From NCBI RefSeq assembly GCF_001718795.1, contig NZ_CP013438.1:1922001-1986000 (forward strand): a stretch of 64,000 bases of DNA, given 5' to 3'. Position 1 is the first letter of the stretch. Each line of letters opens with the position of its first letter. The notes beneath the pieces are model-generated. The model was given only the letters and a program-made list of their open reading frames with translations. It was not told the origin of the DNA and searched no databases. Positions 55,141 through 64,000 of this stretch are shown in pieces. This stretch comes from Burkholderia latens. GTDB taxonomy: Bacteria; Pseudomonadota; Gammaproteobacteria; Burkholderiales; Burkholderiaceae. Position numbers and translations under genes: made by a program.

Positions 55141-55926
55141 TCATTCACGCCACGAAGGCGTGCGCTTCTCGAGGAAGGATGCGATCCCCTCGCGCGCTTC
55201 CGCGCCTGCGCGGGTGCGCGCAATCCAGTCGGCGGTCTGCTCGATCAGCGCCGCGTCGAGCGGCCGGCCGGCCACGTCGGCGACGAGCCGCTTGCACGCG
55301 CGCACCGCGGCGGGACCGTTCGCGACGACTGCCGCGGCCACCTGCGCGACCGTGTCGTCGAGCGCATCGGCCGGCACCGCGTCGTGAACGAAGCCGAGCG
55401 ACGCCGCACGTGCGCTGTCGAACACCTCGGCCGTCGTGAAGTAGCGGCGCGCCGCGCGCTCGCCCATCGCACGCACGACGTACGGCGCGATCGTCGCCGG
55501 AATCAGGCCCAGCCGCGCCTCGGACAGGCAGAACTTAGCGCCGTCGGCGGCGATCGCGATGTCGGCCGCCGCGACGAGCCCCACGCCGCCCGCATACGCG
55601 TCGCCGTGCACGCGCGCGATCACCGGCTTGCCGCAGCGATGGATCGCCTCGAGCATCCGCGCGAGCTTGCGCGCATCGGCGCGGTTCTCGTCGTCCGAGT
55701 ACCCGGCCATCTTCTTCATCCAGTTCAGGTCCGCGCCCGCGCAGAATGCCGCGCCTTCGGCGGCGAGCACGACCGCGCGCACGCCTTCGTGCGCGTCGAG
55801 CCACTCGAACGCGGTGGTCAGCTCGGCGATCGTCGTCTCGTTGAACGCGTTGCGCACGTCTGGCCGCGCGAGCGTGACGGTCGCCACGCGGCCGGCGTCG
55901 CTTACCTTGATCGTTTCGTATCGCAT
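55141..55926 (-). CDS. liuC: 3-Methylglutaconyl-CoA hydratase (crotonase family)
   Basis: A 261-residue enoyl-CoA hydratase-type enzyme. It has the CoA-site AEGAAFCAGADLNWM (oxyanion hole), RVHGDAYAGGVGLVAAADI and the crotonase C-terminal helix. The insert KKMAGYSDDENRADARKL is typical of LiuC/AUH. Placed between liuB (19 bp) and liuD (36 bp). Confidence 0.92.
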   Translation of the reverse strand: MRYETIKVSDAGRVATVTLARPDVRNAFNETTIAELTTAFEWLDAHEGVRAVVLAAEGAAFCAGADLNWMKKMAGYSDDENRADARKLARMLEAIHRCGKPVIARVHGDAYAGGVGLVAAADIAIAADGAKFCLSEARLGLIPATIAPYVVRAMGERAARRYFTTAEVFDSARAASLGFVHDAVPADALDDTVAQVAAAVVANGPAAVRACKRLVADVAGRPLDAALIEQTADWIARTRAGAEAREGIASFLEKRTPSWRE

Positions 55927-55945
55927 CGGTCAGTCCTCCGGGCCG

Positions 55946-57553
55946 TCACATGCGGAACACGCCGAAGCGCGTGTCTTCGATCGGTGCGTTCATCGACGCC
56001 GCAAGCCCGAGCCCCAGCACGTCGCGCGTCTGCGCCGGATCGATTACGCCGTCGTCCCACAGTCGTGCGCTCGCGTAATACGGATGCCCCTGGCGCTCGT
56101 ACTGGTCGCGGATCGGCTGCTTGAACGCATCCTCGTCGTCGGCCGACCACGTGCCGCCCTTCGCCTCGATCCCGTCGCGGCGCACCGTCGCGAGCACCGA
56201 TGCGGCCTGCTCGCCGCCCATCACCGAGATCCGCGCATTCGGCCACATCCACAGAAAGCGCGGACCGAACGCGCGGCCGCACATCCCGTAGTTGCCGGCG
56301 CCGAACGAGCCGCCGATGATGACCGTGAACTTCGGCACCTTCGCGTTCGACACGGCCGTCACCATCTTCGCGCCGTGACGCGCGATGCCTTCGTTCTCGT
56401 ACTTGCGGCCGACCATGAAGCCCGTGATGTTCTGCAGGAACACCAGCGGAATCTTGCGCTGGCAGCACAGCTCGATGAAATGCGCGCCCTTCACGGCGGA
56501 TTCCGAGAACAGGATCCCGTTGTTCGCGACGATCCCGACCGGGTGCCCCCAGATGTGCGCGAAGCCCGTGACGAGCGTCGTGCCGAAGCGCGCCTTGAAT
56601 TCGTCGAACTCCGAATCGTCGACGATGCGTGCGATCACCTCGCGTACGTCGAACGGCTTGCGCGTGTCGACCGGAATCACGCCGTACAGGCTCTTCGCGT
56701 CGTAGCGCGGCGGCTTCGGTTCGCGCAGCGTCACTGGCGGCGCGATCTTCGGTGCGAGATGACTGACGATGTTGCGCGCGATCGACAGCGCGTGCGAATC
56801 GTTCTGCGCGAGATGATCGGCCACGCCCGACAGGCGCGTGTGCACGTCGCCGCCGCCGAGATCCTCGGCGCTCACTTCCTCGCCGGTGGCGGCCTTCACG
56901 AGCGGCGGGCCGCCGAGGAAAATCGTGCCCTGGTTCTTCACGATGATCGATTCGTCGCTCATCGCCGGCACGTATGCGCCGCCTGCCGTGCACGAGCCCA
57001 TCACGACCGCGATCTGCGCGATCCCCGCCGCGGACATCGTCGCCTGGTTGAAGAAGATGCGGCCGAAGTGGTCGCGATCGGGAAACACGTCGTCCTGGTT
57101 CGGCAGGTTCGCACCGCCCGAGTCGACGAGATACACGCACGGCAGCCGGTTTTCCGCGGCGATTTCCTGCGCGCGCACGTGCTTCTTCACGGTCATCGGG
57201 TAGTAGGTGCCGCCCTTGACCGTCGCGTCGTTGCACACGATCACGCACTCGCGGCCCGCGATCCGGCCGATGCCGGTAATCACGCCCGCGCCCGGCGCGT
57301 CGTCGTTGTACATGCCGTTCGCCGCGAGTTGCGAGAACTCGAGGAACGGCGCGCCGGGATCGAGCAGTTGCGCGATCCGGTCGCGCGGCAGCAGTTTGCC
57401 GCGCGCGAGGTGCTTGTCCCGCGCGGCCTGACCGCCGCCTTGCGCAAGCTGTTCGATCTTCGCGCGCAGGTCGGCGACGACCGCCTCGAGCGCCGCGGCG
57501 TTCGCGCGGAAATCTTCCGAACGCGGGTTCAGTTTCGATTCGATGATCGGCAT
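55946..57553 (-). CDS. liuB: Methylcrotonyl-CoA carboxylase carboxyltransferase (beta) subunit
   Basis: A 535-residue carboxyltransferase with N-terminal SRDGAPF-type region ([20 protein letters not shown]), the acyl-CoA site [16 protein letters not shown], and the biotin-side [18 protein letters not shown] and [14 protein letters not shown] motifs. Pairs with LiuD. Starts 31 bp after liuA. Confidence 0.95.
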   Translation of the reverse strand: MPIIESKLNPRSEDFRANAAALEAVVADLRAKIEQLAQGGGQAARDKHLARGKLLPRDRIAQLLDPGAPFLEFSQLAANGMYNDDAPGAGVITGIGRIAGRECVIVCNDATVKGGTYYPMTVKKHVRAQEIAAENRLPCVYLVDSGGANLPNQDDVFPDRDHFGRIFFNQATMSAAGIAQIAVVMGSCTAGGAYVPAMSDESIIVKNQGTIFLGGPPLVKAATGEEVSAEDLGGGDVHTRLSGVADHLAQNDSHALSIARNIVSHLAPKIAPPVTLREPKPPRYDAKSLYGVIPVDTRKPFDVREVIARIVDDSEFDEFKARFGTTLVTGFAHIWGHPVGIVANNGILFSESAVKGAHFIELCCQRKIPLVFLQNITGFMVGRKYENEGIARHGAKMVTAVSNAKVPKFTVIIGGSFGAGNYGMCGRAFGPRFLWMWPNARISVMGGEQAASVLATVRRDGIEAKGGTWSADDEDAFKQPIRDQYERQGHPYYASARLWDDGVIDPAQTRDVLGLGLAASMNAPIEDTRFGVFRM

Positions 57554-57584
57554 CGACGGGGCTCCGTTCGCGTGACGTGGGGCG

Positions 57585-58766
57585 TTACATCGTTTCCGCG
57601 AACAGCTCGCGGCCGATCAGCATCCGGCGAATCTCGCTCGTGCCCGCGCCGATCTCGTACAGCTTCGCATCGCGCCACAGACGTCCGACCGGGTATTCGT
57701 TGATGTAGCCGTTGCCGCCGAGGATCTGGATCGCCTCGCCGGCCATCCACGTCGCCTTCTCGGCCGTGTAGAGGATCACGCCCGCGCAGTCCTTGCGCAC
57801 CTGGCGAATATGGTCGCTGCCCGCGGAGTCCAGATGGCGGCCGACCGCGTACAGATACGCGCGGCATGCCTGGAACGTGGTGTACATGTCGGCGACCTTG
57901 CCCTGGATCAGCTGGAATTCGCCGATCGCCTGGCCGAACTGCTTGCGGTCGTGGATATACGGGACCACCGCGTCGAGACACGCGGCCATGATGCCCGTCG
58001 GGCCGCCGGACAGCACCGCGCGTTCGTAGTCGAGCCCGCTCATCAGCACCTTCACGCCGCCGTTGAGCTGGCCGAGGATATTCTCTTCCGGCACCTCGAC
58101 GTCCTGGAACACGAGTTCGCCCGTGTGCGATCCGCGCATGCCCAGCTTGTCGAGCTTTTGCGCGACCGAGAAGCCCTTCATCCCCTTCTCGACGATGAAC
58201 GCGGTGATGCCGCGCGGGCCCGCGTCGAGATCCGTCTTCGCGTAGACGACGAGCGTGTCGCAGTCAGGGCCGTTGGTGATCCACATCTTCGTGCCGTTGA
58301 GCACGTAGCGGTCGCCGCGCTTGTCCGCGCGCAACTTCATGCTGACGACGTCGGAGCCCGCGTTCGGCTCGCTCATCGCGAGCGCGCCGATGTGTTCGCC
58401 CGACACGAGCTTCGGCAGGTATTTCCGCTTTTGCGCGTCGGTGCCGTTGCGGTGGATCTGGTTCACGCACAGGTTCGAGTGCGCGCCGTACGACAGGCCG
58501 ATCGATGCCGACGCGCGCGAAATCTCCTCCATCGCGACCATGTGGGCCGTGTAGCCCATGTTCGCGCCGCCGTATTCCTCCGAGACGGTCATCCCGAGCA
58601 CGCCGAGGTCGCCGAACTTCTTCCACAGATCCATCGGGAACTGGTCGGTGCGGTCGACCTCCGCCGCGCGCGGCGTGATTTCCTTCGCCGCAAACGTCGC
58701 GACGGCGTCGCGCAGCATCTCGATGTCTTCACCGAGCATGAATTGCACGCCGGGCAGGTTGATCAT
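57585..58766 (-). CDS. liuA: Isovaleryl-CoA dehydrogenase
   Basis: A 393-residue FAD acyl-CoA dehydrogenase. Signatures: [34 protein letters not shown], and the catalytic glutamate in [13 protein letters not shown], the position used by isovaleryl-CoA dehydrogenases rather than the later site of medium-chain enzymes. The C-terminal [21 protein letters not shown] is typical. The ATG at 58766 follows GGAGAC. First gene of the leucine operon, under a palindromic site 43 bp upstream. Confidence 0.95.
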   Translation of the reverse strand: MINLPGVQFMLGEDIEMLRDAVATFAAKEITPRAAEVDRTDQFPMDLWKKFGDLGVLGMTVSEEYGGANMGYTAHMVAMEEISRASASIGLSYGAHSNLCVNQIHRNGTDAQKRKYLPKLVSGEHIGALAMSEPNAGSDVVSMKLRADKRGDRYVLNGTKMWITNGPDCDTLVVYAKTDLDAGPRGITAFIVEKGMKGFSVAQKLDKLGMRGSHTGELVFQDVEVPEENILGQLNGGVKVLMSGLDYERAVLSGGPTGIMAACLDAVVPYIHDRKQFGQAIGEFQLIQGKVADMYTTFQACRAYLYAVGRHLDSAGSDHIRQVRKDCAGVILYTAEKATWMAGEAIQILGGNGYINEYPVGRLWRDAKLYEIGAGTSEIRRMLIGRELFAETM

Positions 58767-58808
58767 GTCTCCTCCGTCTTCGGAAAGTGGGTTGCACGCA
58801 CCGATTTC

Positions 58809-58821
58809 TGAGTTTCGCTCA
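58809..58821. promoter_or_regulatory. Operator at the liuA promoter
   Basis: TGAGTTTCGCTCA, the same 13-bp TGAGT-N3-NCTCA plan as the site near the divergent regulator. It is nested in a wider dyad CCGATTT (58801-58807) / AAATCGG (58821-58827). Probably bound by the divergent TetR-family protein. Confidence 0.55.
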
Positions 58822-58910
58822 AATCGGATCAATGCGTCGATTCATTAAGCCAATGCAGCGGAAATTTTGCACAGTTTCGCGCCTCGCCCGGTTCGGCGTC
58901 AATAGTTTTT

Positions 58911-58923
58911 TGAGTGACACTCA
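58911..58923. promoter_or_regulatory. Operator at the TetR-type regulator gene
   Basis: TGAGTG-A-CACTCA is a perfect 13-bp palindrome 14 bp before the regulator's ATG, matching the liuA-side site in half-site and spacing. Position predicts autoregulation. Confidence 0.6.
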
Positions 58924-58937
58924 GATATCATGGCGAC

Positions 58938-59684
58938 ATGACAGCCGCTACCGCCGACACCATGACCGCCACCGCCAAAGCCGACCGCGCCGACCCGTCG
59001 CGCGCACCCGCCGGGCGCAAGTCCCAGCAGCGCGTGCAGGACATCCTGCGCGCCGGTCGTGAAGTGTTCGCCGAAAAGGGCTACGAGCATGCGACGGCCG
59101 CCGAGATCGCGCAGCGCGTCGGTGTATCGGAGGCGACGGTGTTCAGCTATTTCCGCGGCAAGCGCGAGCTGTGCGCGCGTGTGATCGCCGACTGGTACGA
59201 CGAAATCATCGCCGCGTTCGAACACGGGATGCCGATGGACGCGCCGGTGCAGCAGCAGTTCGCGTTCATCGTGCGCACGCACCTGCGGCTGATGCTGGTG
59301 AACGGCACGGGGCTGTGTGCGCTGGTCCTGTCGGAGGGCCGCGCGAAGCAGCACGCGTTGAGCGACGAACTCACCGCGCTGCAGCGCCGCTACACGGCGC
59401 CGCTGATGGACGTGCTCGCACGTGGCCAGGCCGCGGGGCAGGTGCGCCGCGACATGCCGCTGAGCCTGCTTCGCTCGATGGTGTTCGGGCCGATCGAGCA
59501 CGTGCTGTGGGATGCGATTCTCGGGCACCGCAAGCTCGATACGGAAACGACGGCCACGCAGCTGATCGACATGCTGTGGGCGGCCGTGCAGCCGCCCGCG
59601 CCGGAGCAGGCGGCGCTGGTGCGCTTCAGGAACGAAGTGACCGAAGCGGTGCGGCGGCTCGAAGGCGAAGCGTCACACAGGTAA
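58938..59684 (+). CDS. TetR-family regulator of leucine degradation (LiuQ-like)
   Basis: A 248-residue regulator. The TetR HTH (about 35-80) has GREVFAEKGYEHATAAEIAQRVGVSEATVFSYFRGKREL, recognised by ATAAEIAQRVGVSEATVFSYF. An all-helical ligand-binding C-terminal part follows. Two matched palindromes in the liuA-tetR gap mark it as the likely local repressor; a TetR-type regulator of liu genes (LiuQ) is described for Burkholderia-type beta-proteobacteria. An upstream start in the same frame at 58914 would run through the operator and is rejected. Confidence 0.87.
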   Translation: MTAATADTMTATAKADRADPSRAPAGRKSQQRVQDILRAGREVFAEKGYEHATAAEIAQRVGVSEATVFSYFRGKRELCARVIADWYDEIIAAFEHGMPMDAPVQQQFAFIVRTHLRLMLVNGTGLCALVLSEGRAKQHALSDELTALQRRYTAPLMDVLARGQAAGQVRRDMPLSLLRSMVFGPIEHVLWDAILGHRKLDTETTATQLIDMLWAAVQPPAPEQAALVRFRNEVTEAVRRLEGEASHR

Positions 59685-59738
59685 CGGCGGCGGCAGCCGC
59701 AGCGCGCCGCTCTCGGCCTCGCTGCTGCCGCCGCGCGC

Positions 59739-59775
59739 GGGGTCGCGGGGTCGCGGGGTCGCCGGGTCGCAGGAC
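59739..59775. repeat. Short 9-bp direct repeats
   Basis: About four imperfect copies of GGGGTCGCG lie just beyond the stop of the MarR-family gene, in the gap to the TetR-type gene. No function evident; possible slippage site. Confidence 0.5.
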
Positions 59776-59785
59776 CGTTCGACCG

Positions 59786-60274
59786 CTACGAATCCTCGGC
59801 GACGCGCAGCGGCGCGCGGCTTTGCTCGTTGTTCAAATGGACGAACTTGCGCAACAGGCGCATCAATTCCTGCGAATCGTCCTCGCCCATCCCGTCGAAC
59901 AGCCCCGCGCGCAGTTCCGCCACCGACGGCATCAGGTGCGTGAGCAATTCGACGCCCGCCGGCGTCAGCAGCAGGCGCCGCTGCCGCCGCGGCAGCACCT
60001 CGCGGACGATCAGCCCTTTCGCCTCCAGCCGCGCCGCGAGATCGGCGGTCGTCGACGTGTCGAGCGCCACGCGCTGCGCGAGCGTCACCTGGTCAAGCCC
60101 CGGAGACTCGTAAAGCATCCGCAGCACCGCATACTGCACCGGCGTCACGTCCCGGCCGAACTTCTCGTAGAACATCGCGACCGCGATCTGGTGCGCACGG
60201 CGGATCAGATGTCCGGGCTCGTCGTACAGATCGATCGGGAAAGCCGGCAGGTTGGCGGGATTCGTTTTTTCCAT
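59786..60274 (-). CDS. MarR-family regulator
   Basis: A 162-residue winged-helix regulator: RRAHQIAVAMFYEKFG, LRMLYESPGLDQVTLAQRVALDTSTTADLAARLEAKGLIVREV (key block LDTSTTADLAARLEAKGL) and the basic wing PRRQRRLLLTPAG. It is divergent from the Rieske oxygenase genes and a perfect 17-bp inverted repeat lies between, so it probably represses them and responds to the aromatic substrate. Confidence 0.9.
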   Translation of the reverse strand: MEKTNPANLPAFPIDLYDEPGHLIRRAHQIAVAMFYEKFGRDVTPVQYAVLRMLYESPGLDQVTLAQRVALDTSTTADLAARLEAKGLIVREVLPRRQRRLLLTPAGVELLTHLMPSVAELRAGLFDGMGEDDSQELMRLLRKFVHLNNEQSRAPLRVAEDS

Positions 60275-60388
60275 GAATGAGTCGATCAGATAGGCGGGCG
60301 GGGCGCCGGCGGCATGGCGCTGCGTCGCGCCAGTTCCCGGGAAAACCAGTATACCGCCCGCCTTGCCCGGGCCGCCCTCGGTAAGTAC

Positions 60389-60405
60389 ACTGAATCACAT
60401 TCAGT
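60389..60405. promoter_or_regulatory. 17-bp MarR-type operator, marR-vanA gap
   Basis: ACTGAAT - cac - ATTCAGT, perfect 7-bp arms with a 3-bp centre. It lies 56 bp before the vanA start and 115 bp from the regulator start, size and symmetry as for MarR dimers. Confidence 0.6.
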
Positions 60406-60460
60406 ACACGGAATAAAGAACGGGCGCGCCCCGGCGGTACCGCCCCAAAGGAGACGACAC

Positions 60461-61537
60461 GTGTTTCTCAAGAACGCTTGGTATGTGGCGTGCACACCCG
60501 ACGAAATCGAAGGCAAGCCGCTGGGCCGCAAGATCTGCAACGAATCGATCGTGTTCTACCGGGCGGCGGACGGCCAGGTTGCCGCGCTCGAGGATTTCTG
60601 CCCGCACCGCGGCGCGCCGCTGTCGCTCGGGTTCGTGCGCGACGGCGTGCTCGTGTGCGGCTATCACGGGCTCGAAATGGGTTGCAACGGCAAGACGGCC
60701 GGCATGCCGGGCCAGCGCGTCGGCGGTTTTCCGGCGATCCGCAGCTTTCCGGCGGTCGAGCGGTACGGCTTCGTCTGGGTGTGGCCGGGCGACGCATCTG
60801 AAGCCGATCCGGCCAAACTGCCGCCGCTCGCGTGGGCGGAGGATCCGGCCTGGGCGCACGGCGGCGGCCTGTATCACATCCGCTGCGACTACCGGCTGAT
60901 GATCGACAACCTGATGGACCTCACGCACGAGACGTACGTGCATGCGACGAGCATCGGCCAGAAGGAAATCGACGAAGCGCCGCCGAAGACGACGAGCCAC
61001 GGCGACGAAGTCGTCACGAGTCGCTTCATGCAAAACGTGATGCCGCCGCCGTTCTGGCGGATGGCGCTGCGCGGCAACGGCCTCGCCGACGACGTGCCGG
61101 TCGATCGCTGGCAGATCTGCCGCTTCACGCCGCCGAGCCACGTGATGATCGAAGTCGGTGTCGCGCACGCGGGCCACGGCGGCTACGATGCGCCCGCGAA
61201 CAAGAAAGCGTCGTCGATCGTCGTCGACTTCATCACGCCCGAGACCGACACGTCGATCTGGTATTTCTGGGGGATGGCGCGCAACTTCCGGCCCGACGAT
61301 CACGCGCTGACCGCCGAGATCCGCGCAGGCCAGGGCAAGATCTTCGCGGAGGATCTCGAGATGCTCGAGCGCCAGCAACGGAACCTCGAACAATGGCCGG
61401 ACCGCCAGTTGCTGAAGCTGAACATCGACGCCGGCGGCGTGCTGTCGCGCAAGGTAATCGACCGGCTGCTCGCCGCCGAAAACGCCGCGCGCCCGCAACG
61501 TCCCGTGATTCCCGCCGCGCAGGTCGGGGAGGCGTGA
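60461..61537 (+). CDS. vanA: Rieske aromatic O-demethylase, oxygenase subunit (VanA-like)
   Basis: A 358-residue oxygenase. The Rieske ligands are Cys47-x-His49 (CPHRG) and Cys66-x2-His69 (CGYHG). The mononuclear iron site lies in NLMDLTHETYVHATS with its aspartate and two histidines. In this family VanA demethylates vanillate to protocatechuate, but closely related enzymes act on other methoxy- or methyl-substituted aromatics, so the substrate is tentative. The GTG start follows AAAGGAGA by about 8 bases. Confidence 0.87.
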   Translation: MFLKNAWYVACTPDEIEGKPLGRKICNESIVFYRAADGQVAALEDFCPHRGAPLSLGFVRDGVLVCGYHGLEMGCNGKTAGMPGQRVGGFPAIRSFPAVERYGFVWVWPGDASEADPAKLPPLAWAEDPAWAHGGGLYHIRCDYRLMIDNLMDLTHETYVHATSIGQKEIDEAPPKTTSHGDEVVTSRFMQNVMPPPFWRMALRGNGLADDVPVDRWQICRFTPPSHVMIEVGVAHAGHGGYDAPANKKASSIVVDFITPETDTSIWYFWGMARNFRPDDHALTAEIRAGQGKIFAEDLEMLERQQRNLEQWPDRQLLKLNIDAGGVLSRKVIDRLLAAENAARPQRPVIPAAQVGEA

Positions 61538-62502
61538 TGAACGACGCGACATTGACGGTGCGCGTCGCCCGCAAGTGGCAGGAAGCGCACGATATCTGCG
61601 GCCTCGAATTCGTCAGCGACGACGGCTCGCCGTTGCCGCGCTTCGACGCCGGCGCCCATATCGACGTGCATCTGCCGGGCGGCTTCGTGCGCCAGTACTC
61701 GCTGTGCAACCACCCCGATCAATGCGATCGCTACCAGATCGCCGTGTTGCGCGAGGCCGACGGCCGCGGCGGATCGCGCGCGATTCACGACGCGGTCCGG
61801 CAAGGCGACATCGTGCGGATCGGCATGCCGCGCAATCAGTTTCCGCTCGCGCCCGACGCACCGCACCATCTATTGCTTGCGGGCGGGATCGGCGTCACGC
61901 CGATACTGAGCATGGCGGAACGGCTGTTTTCATCGGGCATGCCGTTCGACATGCACTACTGCGCGCGTTCGATGGCGCGCATGGCCTTCGTCGAGCGGCT
62001 CGAAGCGGCCGGGTTTCGCGATCGCGCGCGCCTCCACGTCGACGACGGCGATCCCGCGCAACGCTTCGATCTGGCTGCCGTGCTTGCCGGCGTGCCTGCG
62101 GGCACGCATCTGTACGTGTGCGGGCCACGCGGCTTCATGGATGCAGTACTGAACGCCGCGCGCGAGCGCGACTGGCCCGAAGCGCGCCTGCACTACGAAT
62201 TCTTCGGCGGCGCGGCGGCATCGACTGGCGCCGACCGCGCGTTCCAGGTCAAGATCGCGAGCAGCGGCAAGGTGATCGACGTCCCGGCCGACTGCACGGT
62301 CATCACGGCGCTCGCAGCCAACGGGATCGACGTGCTGACGTCGTGCGAGCAAGGCGTGTGCGGCACTTGCGTGACCCGCGTGCTCGAAGGCGAGCCCGAT
62401 CATCGCGATTCGTATCTGACGGAAGCGGAACGGGCGGCCGGCGACCAGTTCATGCCGTGTTGCTCTCGGTCGCGAACCGGCCTGCTGGTGCTCGATCTGT
62501 AG
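61537..62502 (+). CDS. vanB: Demethylase reductase (VanB-like, FMN and 2Fe-2S)
   Basis: A 321-residue class IA reductase that feeds electrons to the oxygenase. The flavin part has HIDVHLPGGFVRQYSL, the NAD part LLAGGIGVTPILSM, and the C-terminal plant-type 2Fe-2S centre has CEQGVCGTC plus the distal Cys in FMPCCSRS. The start overlaps the vanA stop by one base (TGATG). The pair should be functionally coupled. Confidence 0.9.
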   Translation: MNDATLTVRVARKWQEAHDICGLEFVSDDGSPLPRFDAGAHIDVHLPGGFVRQYSLCNHPDQCDRYQIAVLREADGRGGSRAIHDAVRQGDIVRIGMPRNQFPLAPDAPHHLLLAGGIGVTPILSMAERLFSSGMPFDMHYCARSMARMAFVERLEAAGFRDRARLHVDDGDPAQRFDLAAVLAGVPAGTHLYVCGPRGFMDAVLNAARERDWPEARLHYEFFGGAAASTGADRAFQVKIASSGKVIDVPADCTVITALAANGIDVLTSCEQGVCGTCVTRVLEGEPDHRDSYLTEAERAAGDQFMPCCSRSRTGLLVLDL

Positions 62503-62917
62503 GCGGCTCGCGCGGCGCGCAGCGGCGGACCCCATGCGACAGATGATCGTGTTCACGGGCGGCAGCTGCTACGCCACGCTCTATCCCCCGCTCGGCGTGG
62601 AACGCACACGCTAGCCGCAACGCCAGCACGAACGCCAGACTGCTCGTCGGCCGCGCGCACCCTTTCCGGCCTCACCGGACATGCCGTCGCATCACGTCCA
62701 CGCGACGTTGAAGACCGTGCGATGGCATGCGTCAAATCACCGGTTGCCCCTCGATTCGACGTCATCGCTCCCGCACGATTGCTGCTCCGGCCGGAACGCT
62801 CATCTTTACAATTGCAAACGATTCTCATTACCTATATCATGCGCACCCTGTCGTGGTGACGCAGTCGAGTGCTGCGGCCCGCGCCCTCGTCCTTGGCACG
62901 CCTTCATCCATCGATTC
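62503..62917. promoter_or_regulatory. 415-bp intergenic region with Fur-like box
   Basis: No gene is supported. The last 110 bp hold the promoter of the siderophore receptor, including a Fur-like site. Confidence 0.6.
62814..62832 (-). promoter_or_regulatory. Fur box
   Basis: The minus strand reads GGTAATGAGAATCGTTTGC, 14 of 19 matches to the Fur consensus GATAATGATAATCATTATC. It lies 86 bp before the receptor start, which fits iron repression. Confidence 0.65.
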
Positions 62918-64000
62918 ATGTCATCCCGTCGACCGTCCCGCCATGCGCGGACCTTGCGCCCGTGGCGCGCGAGCCTGCCTGCCCTGATCACCCTTTGCGT
63001 CGCGACCGGCGCGCATGCGGATACCGAACCTCCCGCCGCGGCAGCGGCCGCCCCTTCGTCGGCGCCCGTGCCGCCCGAACGCGAATTGCCGGCGATCAGC
63101 GTCAGCGCAGCGGCTCTCGCCGATCCGACCGTCGGCTACCAACCTCGCACCAGCAGCATCGCCGGCGGCGACGATCGCCCGCTGAAGGAGATTCCGCAAT
63201 CGGTCGCCGTGGTCAGCAGCAGCGTGATGCAGGACCAGCAGGCGCGCTCGCTCGACGACGTGCTCGGCAACATCAGCGGCGTCACGCAGACCAATACGCT
63301 CGGCGGCACACGCGACGCGTTCATCAAGCGCGGTTTCGGTTCGAACAACGACGGCTCCGTGCTCGTCGATGGCGTACGCACGCCGGTTCTGCACAGCTAT
63401 CTGGCAACGATCGACCGCGTCGAGGTGCTGAAGGGCCCCGCGTCGCTGCTGTACGGGATGCAGGATCCGGGCGGCGTGATCAATCTCGTCACGCGCAAGC
63501 CGGAGGATACGTTCGGCGGCTCGATTTCGGCCTCACGCACGAGCCACGGCGGCAGCGGCGCGCAGTTCGACCTGACCGGCCCGCTCGGCAAGCCCGGGCA
63601 GGTCGCGGGCGGCACGCTCGCATTCCGGCTCACCGGCGATTACGACACGAGCCGCTACTGGCGCAGCTTCGGCCGCGAGCGCAACGCGCTGATCGCGCCC
63701 GCGCTGTCGTGGCACGACGCGAACACGTCGATCGACGTCAGTTACCAATACGTCGACTACACCACACCGTTCGATCGCGGCACCGTGCTCGCAGGCGGCC
63801 GTCCCGACGATGCGCTGCGCTATCGCCGCTACGAGGAAGCGTGGGCGCAAAGCAGCGGAATCCAGGAAACGCTGCGGGCCCGCGTCGAGCACCGCTTCTC
63901 CGACGCGTGGCGCGTGCGCGCGACCTATGGCTGGGGCCGCGACCGGTACGACCAGTACATCACGCGCGCCACCGCATTCAACAGCACGACCGGCGCACTG
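62918..64000 (+). CDS. TonB-dependent siderophore receptor, 3' partial
   Basis: The frame is open from the ATG at 62918 to the window end (361 codons), so the C-terminus is missing. An Arg-rich, hydrophobic signal peptide (SLPALITLCVATGAHA) is followed by an Ala/Pro spacer and a TonB box-like ELPAISVSA. The plug domain (about 80-210) has PQSVAVVSSSVMQDQ, LDDVLGNISGVTQ and the typical VEVLKGPASLLYGMQDPGGVINLVTRKP, and the first barrel strands follow. The plug motifs are those of ferric hydroxamate/siderophore receptors (FhuA/FoxA group), but the ligand is not identifiable. A Fur box upstream agrees. Confidence 0.88.
   Translation, partial: MSSRRPSRHARTLRPWRASLPALITLCVATGAHADTEPPAAAAAAPSSAPVPPERELPAISVSAAALADPTVGYQPRTSSIAGGDDRPLKEIPQSVAVVSSSVMQDQQARSLDDVLGNISGVTQTNTLGGTRDAFIKRGFGSNNDGSVLVDGVRTPVLHSYLATIDRVEVLKGPASLLYGMQDPGGVINLVTRKPEDTFGGSISASRTSHGGSGAQFDLTGPLGKPGQVAGGTLAFRLTGDYDTSRYWRSFGRERNALIAPALSWHDANTSIDVSYQYVDYTTPFDRGTVLAGGRPDDALRYRRYEEAWAQSSGIQETLRARVEHRFSDAWRVRATYGWGRDRYDQYITRATAFNSTTGAL

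Noticed and set aside
62503..62800. A small gene between vanB and the siderophore receptor
   Set aside because: Short frames on both strands lack RBS and any compositional or family support.

Overview
The window reads as a stretch of a Burkholderia chromosome, most likely Burkholderia cepacia complex and probably a secondary replicon. The evidence is GC-rich coding with strong third-position G/C, a soxBDAG sarcosine-oxidase operon, DUF4148 proteins, a YadA-type giant adhesin with an ESPR signal and DUF2827 genes. This is inferred from gene content alone; no database was searched.

Layout. 1-2009: the end of a quaternary-amine ABC transporter and an Arr-type rifampin ADP-ribosyltransferase. 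2239-2895: a small lytic transglycosylase. 3104-10145 (minus): sdaA-soxBDAG-folB-like, which converts sarcosine to glycine, serine and pyruvate, with a divergent GlxA/AraC regulator (10391-11464). 11681-18613 (plus): a FadR-type regulator and an L-threonate/D-erythronate catabolic cluster (ltnD, otnK, otnC, MFS transporter, otnI, denD). 18798-23442: small accessory genes (two DUF4148 proteins, an aspartyl-hydroxylase/LpxO-like enzyme, a LysR regulator divergent from an NTF2-like protein, a MoaD-like/Asp-box pair). 23590-27826 (minus): choline/betaine ABC transporter choV-choW-[GbdR-like regulator]-choX. 28426-32780: DUF2339 and DUF3999 membrane proteins. 33120-35211: FMN reductase, a small CV_2116-like protein and a ferritin-like protein.

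The most unusual region is 35.2-52.9 kb. An AT-rich spacer carrying a perfect 16-bp LacI/PurR-like palindrome leads into a 2644-residue trimeric autotransporter with a Ser/Thr-rich stalk built from nested repeats (54/75 bp, a 129-bp array and a perfect 258-bp duplication). An OmpA-type lipoprotein, three DUF2827 proteins interleaved with a DUF4019 protein, a convergent hypothetical/EAL pair, a second AT-rich spacer and a fourth DUF2827 gene follow. I propose this as an adhesin plus dedicated surface-modification locus; that function is inference.

53104-59684: leucine degradation operon liuABCD with a divergent TetR regulator and a shared palindromic operator, and no liuE in the window. 59786-62502: a MarR regulator divergent from a VanAB-type Rieske demethylase pair with a 17-bp palindrome between them. 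62918-64000: the start of a TonB-dependent siderophore receptor behind a Fur-like box, cut by the window edge.

Functionally, choline/betaine import (choXWV and probably the first transporter) feeds sarcosine oxidase and serine dehydratase, with two GlxA-type regulators as likely betaine and sarcosine sensors. No tRNA, rRNA, CRISPR array, transposase or integrase was recognised.
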